Notes under the pieces: generated by a model
The model's input: only the letters and a program-made list of their open reading frames with translations
What the model was told of the DNA's origin: nothing
The model's database searches: none
Shown: positions 1-6,120 of the stretch, in pieces
How positions within the stretch are numbered: position 1 is the first letter of the stretch
How the letters are laid out: the number at the start of each line of letters is the position of its first letter
NCBI GenBank assembly: GCA_947464885.1
Contig: CANHYZ010000045.1
Span: 1-9,791, forward strand
DNA: 9,791 bases
Reading direction: 5' to 3'
From: Flavobacteriales bacterium
GTDB taxonomy: Bacteria; Bacteroidota; Bacteroidia; Flavobacteriales_D; Sanyastnellaceae
Program-made: the position numbers and the translations under genes

Positions 1-2
1 CC

Positions 3-728
3 ATCATGGGTAAATTGAGCGATAGCGTGCTGTTCAGCGGCATGTCGCGCATGCAAGATGATCATGAGCGGCTGCAAAAAACCATGACACTCGCTACCAA
101 TTTGCTTGCGTGCGTGCTCCTGCCGACCACTGCCTTTATCGCCTTTTATGCCGATGAGCTCATCGGCCTGTGGCTCGGACGCGAATACCTCGAAACGGCC
201 ATTATTTTGAAAGCACTGTTTCCGGCTGTTGTGTTTCGATCATTGAGCAAACTAGGCGACTCTCTGCTGCGTGCGAAAGACAGTGTTTTCCAAGGTGCCA
301 TATACAAAGCTGCCTTCCTTGTTTTCATTGCACTGGGTATCTATTTCGGCTCATCCAAAGGAACTGAAGGCATAGCCCTGGGGATTGTAGCTGCAACGTT
401 CCTGCATTACTTGATGAATATGCACTTGAGTACACGTCTTATCGGACTTAGCCCAGCAAAGCTCCTGCAGGCTCTTTTGCCGGGAATAGCGCTGGGTGTT
501 CTCACCTTCGTCGGTGCTTGGGGGCTGCACGTGATTGCCACATTGATGGTTCTGCCCGATGCACTCACGCTTCTTTTTGCTCTTGTGTTTGTGCCTGTTT
601 TTCCGCTTGCCGGGGTTTGGTTATTCCCGAATTTACTTGGGACGCGCTCGATGAATCCATTGGCGTATCTACCCGGACGCATTTCACAAATAGCGATCAT
701 CCGTAACCTTGTGGCACGATTAAAGTAA
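3..728 (+). CDS. Polysaccharide/LPS flippase, WzxC-like (MOP superfamily), C-terminal part; 5' end outside window
   Basis: Probable membrane flippase that moves lipid-linked polysaccharide units across the inner membrane. The visible ~240 residues are about half of a usual 430-500 residue protein. The reading frame is open to the window edge, so the ATG at 6 is probably internal. The segment VLFSGMSRMQDDHERL matches the conserved loop of WzxC-type Polysacc_synt proteins (typically VLFPxxSRxQDD). Counting from the ATG at 6, five or more hydrophobic stretches follow at about residues 28-50, 98-117, 120-142, 153-182 and 188-208. The tail is basic (ISQIAIIRNLVARLK). The DUF4476 gene starts 11 bases after the stop. 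The transported substrate cannot be told. A related MATE-fold exporter is the main alternative, but the loop motif favours the polysaccharide branch. Confidence 0.8.
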   Translation: MMGKLSDSVLFSGMSRMQDDHERLQKTMTLATNLLACVLLPTTAFIAFYADELIGLWLGREYLETAIILKALFPAVVFRSLSKLGDSLLRAKDSVFQGAIYKAAFLVFIALGIYFGSSKGTEGIALGIVAATFLHYLMNMHLSTRLIGLSPAKLLQALLPGIALGVLTFVGAWGLHVIATLMVLPDALTLLFALVFVPVFPLAGVWLFPNLLGTRSMNPLAYLPGRISQIAIIRNLVARLK

Positions 729-739
729 AAACAGCCGGT

Positions 740-1453
740 ATGAGGATTCTCCCATTCATCATTCTGTTTACCTGCTGCTTATTCAATAAGTCGTTGCAGG
801 CCCAATGCCGCATCTCTGTTGACGCACCCGATACGCTGGCCTTTCTCATCTCGATCAACGACGTACCGATCAACACTTATCCCGTTGTTTCGCTCGAGCT
901 TAATCTGAACACCTCCGGTAAAACCAATTTCAAGGCGGAATTTCCCGAACACCCGATGCTCAATTTTTCGCAAGTCATCACCATCAAAAAAGGTGCTGCT
1001 GTGTCTTACTCCATCGACCGTTCCAAGGGCGCACTGAAATTCATTCTCACCAGCGAATCGCTGCAGGCGGTTGCAGAACAGCCCGCACAGGAAGGCGTTT
1101 CTTCAGAAATAACAGCCGATACGCTTCAGCAGCAGCAAGTTCACAACGGTTGTTTTCCCATCACCGATGATTCAGCCTACCAAGACATGATTGCGGCCTG
1201 CGATGAACAACATTTCGAGGCCAAAAAACTCAGCCTGATGGCGGAGTTCGCCGGAAGAAGTTGCTTACGTACCGATCACTTAAGGTATATGATGAGCAAG
1301 CTTTCCCAAGAAGACAATAAACTGGCCTTATTAATCGCCGCCAAAGACCACATCTACGACCCTGAGCGGCTTCTAGAGGTGTCAGCGGATTTCTTCCTGG
1401 CCCGTAACAAGGCCAAAGTTGCTGAAATTGTTGATGGCGACAGAGAGCCTTGA
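740..1453 (+). CDS. Secreted DUF4476-domain protein
   Basis: A 237-residue exported protein of unknown function. Residues 1-21 are a signal peptide: a basic start (MR), a hydrophobic core and a SLQA end before QC. The cysteine at 23 does not sit in a proper lipobox (QAQC), so type I cleavage is more likely than lipidation. Residues ~23-110 form a beta-rich N-terminal region. A Gln/Glu/Ser/Thr-rich linker covers ~111-135. A C-terminal DUF4476-like helical domain runs from ~138 to 230, with the typical start (GCFPITDDSAYQDMI), the FEAKKL segment, a second cysteine at 175 and the NKLALLIAAKDHIYDPE segment. This arrangement is common in Bacteroidota surface or periplasmic proteins. It may share a transcript with the flippase gene 11 bases upstream, although nothing shows a functional link. 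The domain assignment is from memory of the family pattern. Confidence 0.82.
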   Translation: MRILPFIILFTCCLFNKSLQAQCRISVDAPDTLAFLISINDVPINTYPVVSLELNLNTSGKTNFKAEFPEHPMLNFSQVITIKKGAAVSYSIDRSKGALKFILTSESLQAVAEQPAQEGVSSEITADTLQQQQVHNGCFPITDDSAYQDMIAACDEQHFEAKKLSLMAEFAGRSCLRTDHLRYMMSKLSQEDNKLALLIAAKDHIYDPERLLEVSADFFLARNKAKVAEIVDGDREP

Positions 1454-1466
1454 GAATGTGTAAATT

Positions 1467-1488
1467 CGTGCGCGAAATTCAACGCACG
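1467..1488 (+). promoter_or_regulatory. Dyad CGTGCG-N10-CGCACG just upstream of serC
   Basis: Perfect 6-bp inverted repeat with a 10-base spacer, ending 5 bases before the serC ATG. It could be an operator or an RNA hairpin close to the translation start. There is no following T-run, so it is not an ordinary terminator of the DUF4476 gene. A 6-bp dyad can arise by chance. Confidence 0.3.
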
Positions 1489-1493
1489 TATTC

Positions 1494-2564
1494 ATGAGCA
1501 AAATCCACAACTTTAGTGCAGGTCCCTGCATTCTCCCACAAGAAGTTATTGAACAAAGCGCAGCTGCTATCCGCGAATTCGATGGTATGGGCTTGTCGCT
1601 GATTGAAATCTCCCACCGTTCCAAAAACTTTGAGCGCGTGATGGACGAAGCCCGTCAGCTTGTGAAGGACATTCTCAACCTCGAGCAACGTTACGAAGTG
1701 TTGTTTCTGCAAGGCGGCGCAACACTCGGCTTCTACACAGCGGCATTGAATTACCTCAAGCCCGGCGGTAAGGCTGCTTATGCCAATACCGGTGTTTGGG
1801 CTGCTGCTGCTATCAAAGAGGCGAAATTGGTTGGTGATGTGGATGTCATTGCCGATTCATCGGATAAGAACCACAGCTACATTCCTTCGTTTGAAGTGCC
1901 TGCGGGTTACGACTACTTCCACTTTACATCGAACAATACGATTTACGGAACGCAATACCAGAGCTACCCGAAGTGCGATGTGCCGATGGTATGCGACATG
2001 AGCTCCGATATTTTCTCGAAGAAATTCGACGCGAATCAATTCGCCATGATTTACGCCGGTGCGCAGAAGAACATGGGTCCGGCGGGAACGGTGCTCTACA
2101 TCATCGATAAGGAGCAATTGGGTAAAACCGGTCGCAAACTTCCGACCTACATGGATTTGCAGGCGCATATCGACAAAGACTCCATGTACAATACGCCTCC
2201 TGTTTTTGCAGTCTATGCGAGCATGCTCACCTTGCGCTGGATTAAAAATAACGGCGGCTTGGAAGGCATGGAAAATCGCAACCGCGCCAAGAAAGATTTG
2301 TTCTACAATGAGCTCGATCGTAACTCACTCTTCCACGGTCACAGCGAACCCGCCTCACGCTCGTGGATGAACCCGACCTTCCGCCTCAACGACGAGTCGA
2401 TGGCCGCAGAGTTCGACAAACTCTGGAAAGAAGCAGGCATCAGCGGCATCGCCGGTCACCGCTCTGTAGGCGGCTATCGCGCAAGCATGTACAATGCACT
2501 GCCCATCGAAAGCGTGCAAGTGCTCGTGGACGTGATGAAGGAGCTTGAGAGAAGCAAAGGCTAA
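1494..2564 (+). CDS. serC: Phosphoserine aminotransferase (SerC)
   Basis: PLP enzyme (EC 2.6.1.52) that converts 3-phosphohydroxypyruvate and glutamate to O-phospho-L-serine and 2-oxoglutarate in cytoplasmic serine synthesis. The family can also serve in pyridoxal phosphate synthesis. The 356 residues match the normal length. Visible signatures are NFSAGP at 6-11, SHRS at 40-43 (substrate-binding His41-Arg42), the phosphate-binding QGGATLGF at 73-80, the VCDMSSD cofactor segment at 166-172, and the PLP lysine K192 in AGAQKNMGPAG. GHRSVGGYRASMYNA at 321-335 is the C-terminal substrate-binding segment. The ATG at 1494 starts exactly where the family starts. It is the first gene of a serine-synthesis block with serA 109 bases downstream. 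No Shine-Dalgarno sequence is seen, as usual in Bacteroidota. Confidence 0.97.
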   Translation: MSKIHNFSAGPCILPQEVIEQSAAAIREFDGMGLSLIEISHRSKNFERVMDEARQLVKDILNLEQRYEVLFLQGGATLGFYTAALNYLKPGGKAAYANTGVWAAAAIKEAKLVGDVDVIADSSDKNHSYIPSFEVPAGYDYFHFTSNNTIYGTQYQSYPKCDVPMVCDMSSDIFSKKFDANQFAMIYAGAQKNMGPAGTVLYIIDKEQLGKTGRKLPTYMDLQAHIDKDSMYNTPPVFAVYASMLTLRWIKNNGGLEGMENRNRAKKDLFYNELDRNSLFHGHSEPASRSWMNPTFRLNDESMAAEFDKLWKEAGISGIAGHRSVGGYRASMYNALPIESVQVLVDVMKELERSKG

Positions 2565-2606
2565 GGACGACCCCCTGCCCTTTACTAAAAGGCCGGGGTA
2601 AGGACG
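2562..2606 (+). repeat. Imperfect hairpin bracketed by 8-bp direct repeats TAAGGACG, possible serC terminator or small insertion
   Basis: ACCCC (2570-2574) pairs with GGGGT (2595-2599), GCC (2577-2579) with GGC (2591-2593), and TTT with AAA around an ACTA loop. The hairpin is flanked by TAAGGACG at 2562-2569 (beginning with the serC stop codon) and 2599-2606. The structure resembles a weak terminator without a T-run. The flanking duplication also resembles a target-site duplication. Function is uncertain. Confidence 0.4.
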
Positions 2607-2621
2607 CACTGCAGTGCGTCC
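2602..2621. repeat. 20-bp perfect palindrome between serC and serA
   Basis: GGACGCACTG is followed directly by its reverse complement CAGTGCGTCC, with no spacer. It is GC-rich within a short intergenic gap. In RNA it would fold as a hairpin with the central bases forming the loop. It could be a dispersed REP-like element, a bidirectional transcript end, or a dyad for a DNA-binding protein. The sequence itself is certain; the role is not. Confidence 0.6.
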
Positions 2622-2673
2622 AGAACCATAGAGACACACATAGCACAGACATAGACACAAAAGCCTACCCCTT

Positions 2674-3630
2674 ATGAAAATCCTCGCCAACGACGGTATC
2701 GACTCTACCGGCAAGAAAGCCCTTGAAGCCATGGGCTGCACGGTTATCACTGAAAAAGTAGCACAGGAAGAATTGGCCGCGGCCATCAACCGCGAGCAAT
2801 ACGAAGGCCTGCTCGTGCGCAGCGCAACGACAGCGCGCAAGGAACTTATCGATGCGTGTCAGTCGTTGAAGTTCATCGGACGTGGTGGTGTGGGTATCGA
2901 CAACATCGACGCTGAATATGCCCGCAGCAAAGGCATCGATGTGTTCAACACACCGGCTTCAAGTTCGCAGGCTGTCGCAGAACTGGTGATGTCGGTGCTG
3001 TTTGCAGCGGCTCGCGGCGTATACGATAGCGGTCGCCACATGCACGCGGCTGACGGAAAAGCATTCGAAACACTGAAGAAAAAATACAGCAAAGGATTTG
3101 AGTTGCGTGGTAAAACCATCGGCATTGTAGGCTTCGGCCGCATTGGTCAGAGCCTCGCCTCTTACGCGCTCGGCTGCGGTATGCGTGTGATTGCATGCGA
3201 CCGCACAACGGATGAATACAAGACGCTCACCATCGATTTAGGCGGACAAAGCGTGCATGTGAACGTTCCCTTCATGCCATTTCATGCTCTGTTGCGCGAG
3301 GCGGATATTGTATCGCTTCATGTGCCCAAGCAGCCCGATGGTTCAGCGGTGATTGGCAACGAAGAATTCCAATACGTGCGTGAAGGCGCCATTCTCATCA
3401 ACACCTCTCGTGGTGGTGTTATTGATGAAACAGCGCTGCTCGAAAACCTCACCAGCGGTAAAATCCGTGCGGCATGTCTCGATGTATTCGTCGGCGAACC
3501 GAACGCTAATCCTGCCCTGCTCTCACACTCGGGTATCATTGCCACGCCGCACATCGGTGCGAGCACGGTGGAGGCGCAAGAGCGAATTGGGTTGGAGATT
3601 GCGGAGAATGTGAGGAGGATAATAGGATAA
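2674..3630 (+). CDS. serA: D-3-phosphoglycerate dehydrogenase, short form without ACT domain (SerA)
   Basis: NAD-dependent oxidation of 3-phosphoglycerate to 3-phosphohydroxypyruvate (EC 1.1.1.95), the first step of serine synthesis and the step that feeds SerC. The 318 residues show the D-2-hydroxyacid dehydrogenase order: a substrate domain with LLVRSAT (46-52) and GRGGVGIDNID (69-79), then a Rossmann fold GFGRIG at 153-158 with D176 closing the NAD site. Catalytic residues are R246 (NTSRGGVID), E275 (FVGEP) and H293 (PHIGAS). It ends right after the catalytic domain, so there is no ASB or ACT domain and no obvious serine feedback site. Another 2-hydroxyacid dehydrogenase is possible from sequence alone, but the adjacent serC makes SerA the best call. 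An 8-mer tandem repeat supplies the last codons and the stop. Confidence 0.93.
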   Translation: MKILANDGIDSTGKKALEAMGCTVITEKVAQEELAAAINREQYEGLLVRSATTARKELIDACQSLKFIGRGGVGIDNIDAEYARSKGIDVFNTPASSSQAVAELVMSVLFAAARGVYDSGRHMHAADGKAFETLKKKYSKGFELRGKTIGIVGFGRIGQSLASYALGCGMRVIACDRTTDEYKTLTIDLGGQSVHVNVPFMPFHALLREADIVSLHVPKQPDGSAVIGNEEFQYVREGAILINTSRGGVIDETALLENLTSGKIRAACLDVFVGEPNANPALLSHSGIIATPHIGASTVEAQERIGLEIAENVRRIIG

Positions 3631-3648
3631 TAGGATTGTAGGATTGTA
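3617..3648 (+). repeat. 8-mer tandem array (GGATAATA x2, GGATTGTA x2) across the serA stop
   Basis: Four abutting octamers: GGATAATA at 3617-3624 and 3625-3632, then GGATTGTA at 3633-3640 and 3641-3648. The serA stop codon TAA (3628-3630) lies inside the second unit, so the repeat encodes the last residues (IIG) of SerA. Confidence 0.9.
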
Positions 3649-3660
3649 GGGGGGCCAACC

Positions 3661-3688
3661 TTCAACGTTCAACATTCAACATTCAATT
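3661..3688 (+). repeat. 7-mer tandem array TTCAAC(G/A)
   Basis: Units are TTCAACG (3661-3667), TTCAACA (3668-3674), TTCAACA (3675-3681) and a degenerate TTCAATT (3682-3688), running into a seven-T tract (3687-3693). The T-run is not preceded by a GC-rich hairpin, so a serA terminator is not supported. Confidence 0.85.
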
Positions 3689-3741
3689 TTTTTAACCGTC
3701 AAGGCGCAGAAGTAGCAGAGAAATTCAGGGCTCAATGGGCC

Positions 3742-3773
3742 TTTGCCGTTCTATCACTTCACCCCTATCTTTG
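3742..3773 (+). promoter_or_regulatory. Bacteroidota-type promoter for the DUF1015 gene
   Basis: TTTG at 3742-3745, a 20-base spacer, then TATCTTTG at 3766-3773. This is an exact match to the -33 TTTG / -7 TAnnTTTG consensus of the Bacteroidota primary sigma factor, with a normal spacer. Transcription would begin near 3780, about 70 bases before the ATG at 3853. The DUF1015-yggS-small protein genes may therefore have their own transcript in addition to readthrough from serA. Confidence 0.7.
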
Positions 3774-3787
3774 ACCAAAAACCACAT

Positions 3788-3850
3788 TCACTAGTCACTA
3801 GTCACTAGTCACTAGTCACTAGTCACTAGTCACTCGCCACTCGCCACTAA
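3788..3850 (+). repeat. 7-mer tandem array (TCACTAG x6 plus three variants) directly before the DUF1015 start
   Basis: Six perfect TCACTAG units at 3788-3829 are followed by TCACTCG (3830-3836), CCACTCG (3837-3843) and CCACTAA (3844-3850). Only two bases separate the array from the ATG at 3853. Each perfect junction makes the self-complementary ACTAGT. The array fills nearly all of the predicted 5' untranslated region. Confidence 0.95.
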
Positions 3851-3852
3851 CT

Positions 3853-5067
3853 ATGCCCTCCCTCCTCCCCTTCAGAGCCGTTCGCCCCACGCGCGACAAA
3901 GTGCACCTGGTGGCTTCGCGATCCTATGTGAGTTACACGGCATTGCAGTTAAGGTCGAAGCTGATGGAAAATCCGTACAGCTTTCTGCACATCATTCATC
4001 CGGACATGACGGCGACGAACTTGCACAAGACAACAGACTTGGGCGAACGATTCCGGCAAGTGCGTAGCAAGTACGACGCCTTTTTAGGCGAGGGAATTCT
4101 TCAGCGTGATGAAAAACCCGGGCTCTACATCTACCGACAGATTAAAGCCGGTCACGCCTTCACGGGAATCATCGGTGCGGTCTCTGTCGACGACTATTTA
4201 AACGGCAAAATCAAAATACACGAGAAGACCATTGCCAAGCGGGAAGAGACCTTTGTGCAATACCTCGATATCACGAAGATCAACGCTGAACCTGTGCTCC
4301 TCATGGCGCGCGACAGCAAAACCATCGACGATATCATTGCTGAGAAAACACTCGAGCGTCCGGAATACGACTTCACCACGACCAACAAAGTGCATCACCA
4401 GTTTTGGGTGATGGATGATGCGGCTTCCATTGAAGCCATCGAAAAAACGTACGCCGATCAAGACGCGTTTTACATCGCCGACGGACATCACCGCAGCAGC
4501 AGCAGTGCACTGTTGTTCGAAAAACACAAGGCCTCGATTTCCAACGACAATGACCCCATGCGCTATTGCTTGGCTTACATTCTTTCCGAGGAAAACGTGC
4601 GCATCTATGAATTCAATCGCATCGTGAAAGACCTGAATGGATTGAGCGCGGCTGAAGTGATTGAACGACTCGGTGTTTCATTCGAAGTAGCCCCTTCACA
4701 CACTCCCGTTCATCCGCACCACAAAGGTGAAATGGGTCTGTACATGGAAAACTGTTGGTATAAACTGTCGTTGAAAGAACCTTCCGGCGTACTCGACGTG
4801 CAACTGCTTACCGACCTGGTGCTGGAACCCATCTTCGCCATTTCCGATTTGCGCAAAGACAAACGCATCAGTTTCATGGAAGGTCCTAAGGGACTCGATG
4901 CGCTCTCTCAAAGCGTCGACAAGCAAGGAACCGGCGCTGCGTTCACCCTTTTCGCACCCACGGTCGACGACATCAAACGCATTGCTGACGCGGGCGAAAC
5001 GATGCCACCCAAAAGCACCTGGGTGGAGCCCAAACTTCGCAGCGGATTGGTTGTTTATGAGTTCTGA
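3853..5067 (+). CDS. DUF1015 family protein, linked to serine synthesis
   Basis: A 404-residue cytoplasmic protein of the DUF1015 family, whose reaction I do not know to be established. Family landmarks are FRAVRP at 7-12, NPYSFLHIIHPD at 40-51, IHEKT at 122-126, the signature ADGHHR at 209-214, and the C-terminal GETMPPKSTWVEPKLRSG at 381-398. The ADGHHR box resembles box II of ParB/sulfiredoxin-fold proteins, including the free serine kinases SerK and SbnI. Together with its place behind serC and serA, this suggests a role on serine or phosphoserine (inference). There is no signal peptide or membrane segment. The ATG at 3853 gives the usual short N-terminus before FRAVRP. A strong promoter lies at 3742-3773. 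Its stop is one base from the preferred yggS start. Confidence 0.9.
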   Translation: MPSLLPFRAVRPTRDKVHLVASRSYVSYTALQLRSKLMENPYSFLHIIHPDMTATNLHKTTDLGERFRQVRSKYDAFLGEGILQRDEKPGLYIYRQIKAGHAFTGIIGAVSVDDYLNGKIKIHEKTIAKREETFVQYLDITKINAEPVLLMARDSKTIDDIIAEKTLERPEYDFTTTNKVHHQFWVMDDAASIEAIEKTYADQDAFYIADGHHRSSSSALLFEKHKASISNDNDPMRYCLAYILSEENVRIYEFNRIVKDLNGLSAAEVIERLGVSFEVAPSHTPVHPHHKGEMGLYMENCWYKLSLKEPSGVLDVQLLTDLVLEPIFAISDLRKDKRISFMEGPKGLDALSQSVDKQGTGAAFTLFAPTVDDIKRIADAGETMPPKSTWVEPKLRSGLVVYEF

Positions 5068-5068
5068 G

Positions 5069-5737
5069 ATGAATGTGATTACAGAAAACTTAACAGCGCT
5101 CAAACAGGAAATGCCCCAGGGTGTTTTGCTGATTGCCGTTTCGAAAACCAAACCTGTTGCACTGCTGCAGGAAGCTTACCAAGCAGGCCAACGTGCCTTC
5201 GGTGAGAACTACGTGCAAGAACTCGTCGAGAAACAACCGCAACTTCCGGCCGATATCGATTGGCATTTCATCGGGCACCTACAGAGCAACAAGGTCAAAT
5301 ACATCGCGTCGTTTGTGCATTGCATTCACGGGGTGGACAGTTTCAAACTATTGAAGGAAATCAGCAAACAGGCTGTGAAAAACGGACGCACCATCCAATG
5401 TCTGTTGCAAGTTCACATCGCCAGCGAAGAAACCAAGTTCGGTTTCAGTCCGGATGAACTTCGAACCGAAGCAGCATCGTTCCAACCTGCCGATTACCCG
5501 GGCGTTGAACTCGCAGGCCTGATGGGCATGGCCTCATTCACCGAAGATGAGTCGCAGATCCGCTCTGAATTCAAATCGTTAAAAGGACTGTTCGATGAAC
5601 TGAAAAGCGGCGCATTCAGCGCCCTAGCGTCATTTAATCAGCTGTCGATGGGCATGAGCAGTGATTGGAAAATTGCTGTGGATGAAGGAAGCACGATGAT
5701 ACGCGTAGGAAGTTCTATTTTTGGCAGCCGTAATTAA
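5069..5737 (+). CDS. yggS: YggS/PLPBP-family pyridoxal phosphate homeostasis protein
   Basis: Single-domain alanine-racemase-like barrel that binds PLP without known catalysis and helps to balance vitamin B6 and amino-acid pools. With the ATG at 5069 it has 222 residues, normal for the family. Landmarks are AVSKTKP with PLP lysine K26, RAFGENYVQE, WHFIGHLQSNK, VHIASEETKFGF, ELAGLMGMA and the C-terminal phosphate-binding segment LSMGMSSDWKIAVDEGSTMIRVGSSIFG. An in-frame ATG at 5057 would add four residues and overlap the DUF1015 gene by 11 bases. I prefer 5069 because it fits the usual distance to the ENL segment, but 5057 is not excluded. The tight coupling suggests co-expression with the DUF1015 gene and links it to PLP-dependent SerC upstream. 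Confidence 0.93.
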   Translation: MNVITENLTALKQEMPQGVLLIAVSKTKPVALLQEAYQAGQRAFGENYVQELVEKQPQLPADIDWHFIGHLQSNKVKYIASFVHCIHGVDSFKLLKEISKQAVKNGRTIQCLLQVHIASEETKFGFSPDELRTEAASFQPADYPGVELAGLMGMASFTEDESQIRSEFKSLKGLFDELKSGAFSALASFNQLSMGMSSDWKIAVDEGSTMIRVGSSIFGSRN

Positions 5738-5745
5738 GCAACCGT

Positions 5746-5970
5746 ATGTCACGCAAAGCAAGCATTATCTACCTCTGTATAGCACCCTGCCTTTTCGTGC
5801 TGAGCTGGTACATCTCCCATCGCATCTACACCGATTTCCTCCAAAACGGCGTCGGCAATATGCGCTTCGCCGGCAAGGAACGCAGCTTGATGTACGCATC
5901 CGTGCTGACGGGCCTTTATCTGGTGGTGTTCTTTATCATTCGTGATTTATACCGCGGCAAGAGAAATTAG
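5746..5970 (+). CDS. Small two-helix membrane protein, unknown function
   Basis: A 74-residue protein starting 8 bases after the yggS stop on the same strand, so probably on the same transcript. The start is basic (MSRK), followed by a hydrophobic helix at about 6-25 (IIYLCIAPCLFVLSWYI). A polar loop contains FLQNGVGNMRFAGKERS, then comes a second helix at about 49-66 (MYASVLTGLYLVVFFII) and a basic tail (RDLYRGKRN). Both ends are positively charged, which predicts a hairpin with N- and C-termini in the cytoplasm. I do not recognise a family. The overlapping frame at 5721-5945 has no such organisation and is not called. The last base of the TAG stop is the first base of a heptamer array. Confidence 0.65.
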   Translation: MSRKASIIYLCIAPCLFVLSWYISHRIYTDFLQNGVGNMRFAGKERSLMYASVLTGLYLVVFFIIRDLYRGKRN

Positions 5971-6025
5971 GGACTGGGGACTGGGTACTGGGTACTGGGT
6001 ACTGATTACTAGGTACTAGGTACTG
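5970..6025 (+). repeat. 7-mer tandem array GGTACTG (8 units), G-rich on the plus strand
   Basis: Units are GGGACTG x2 (5970-5983), GGTACTG x3 (5984-6004), ATTACTA (6005-6011), GGTACTA (6012-6018) and GGTACTG (6019-6025). G-tracts of three or four at 5970, 5976, 5983, 5990 and 5997, with 3-4 base loops, fit the G-quadruplex pattern. Positions 5982-6004 are perfectly complementary to 6180-6202. Confidence 0.92.
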
Positions 6026-6120
6026 AGGAGGGCCAGTATTCAATCAATTTCAGTCTAAGTAATGAATTGCGTTGGTCATGCCGTTCAGCGCACGAATGCA
6101 CAGTCCGGAAGTAATTCGTC
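6026..6120. other. Unassigned DNA between the two inverted heptamer arrays
   Basis: These 95 bases hold no convincing gene or promoter. A weak inverted repeat (ACGAAT ... ATTCGT) lies near 6093-6119. A short open frame from 6062 runs into the second array and owes its length to repeat DNA. The segment would form the loop if the flanking arrays paired. Confidence 0.4.

Noticed and set aside
1461..1468. TAAATTCG as a -7 box for serC
   Set aside because: It matches seven of eight positions, but no TTG/TTTG lies at a suitable distance upstream.
3788..3850. CRISPR array
   Set aside because: The units are 7 bases, abut without spacers and have no cas genes nearby. This is a simple tandem repeat.
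4898..5068. Long N-terminal extension of YggS from an ATG at 4898
   Set aside because: The extra part lies entirely in another frame of the DUF1015 gene and has no YggS character. The family starts near 5057 or 5069.
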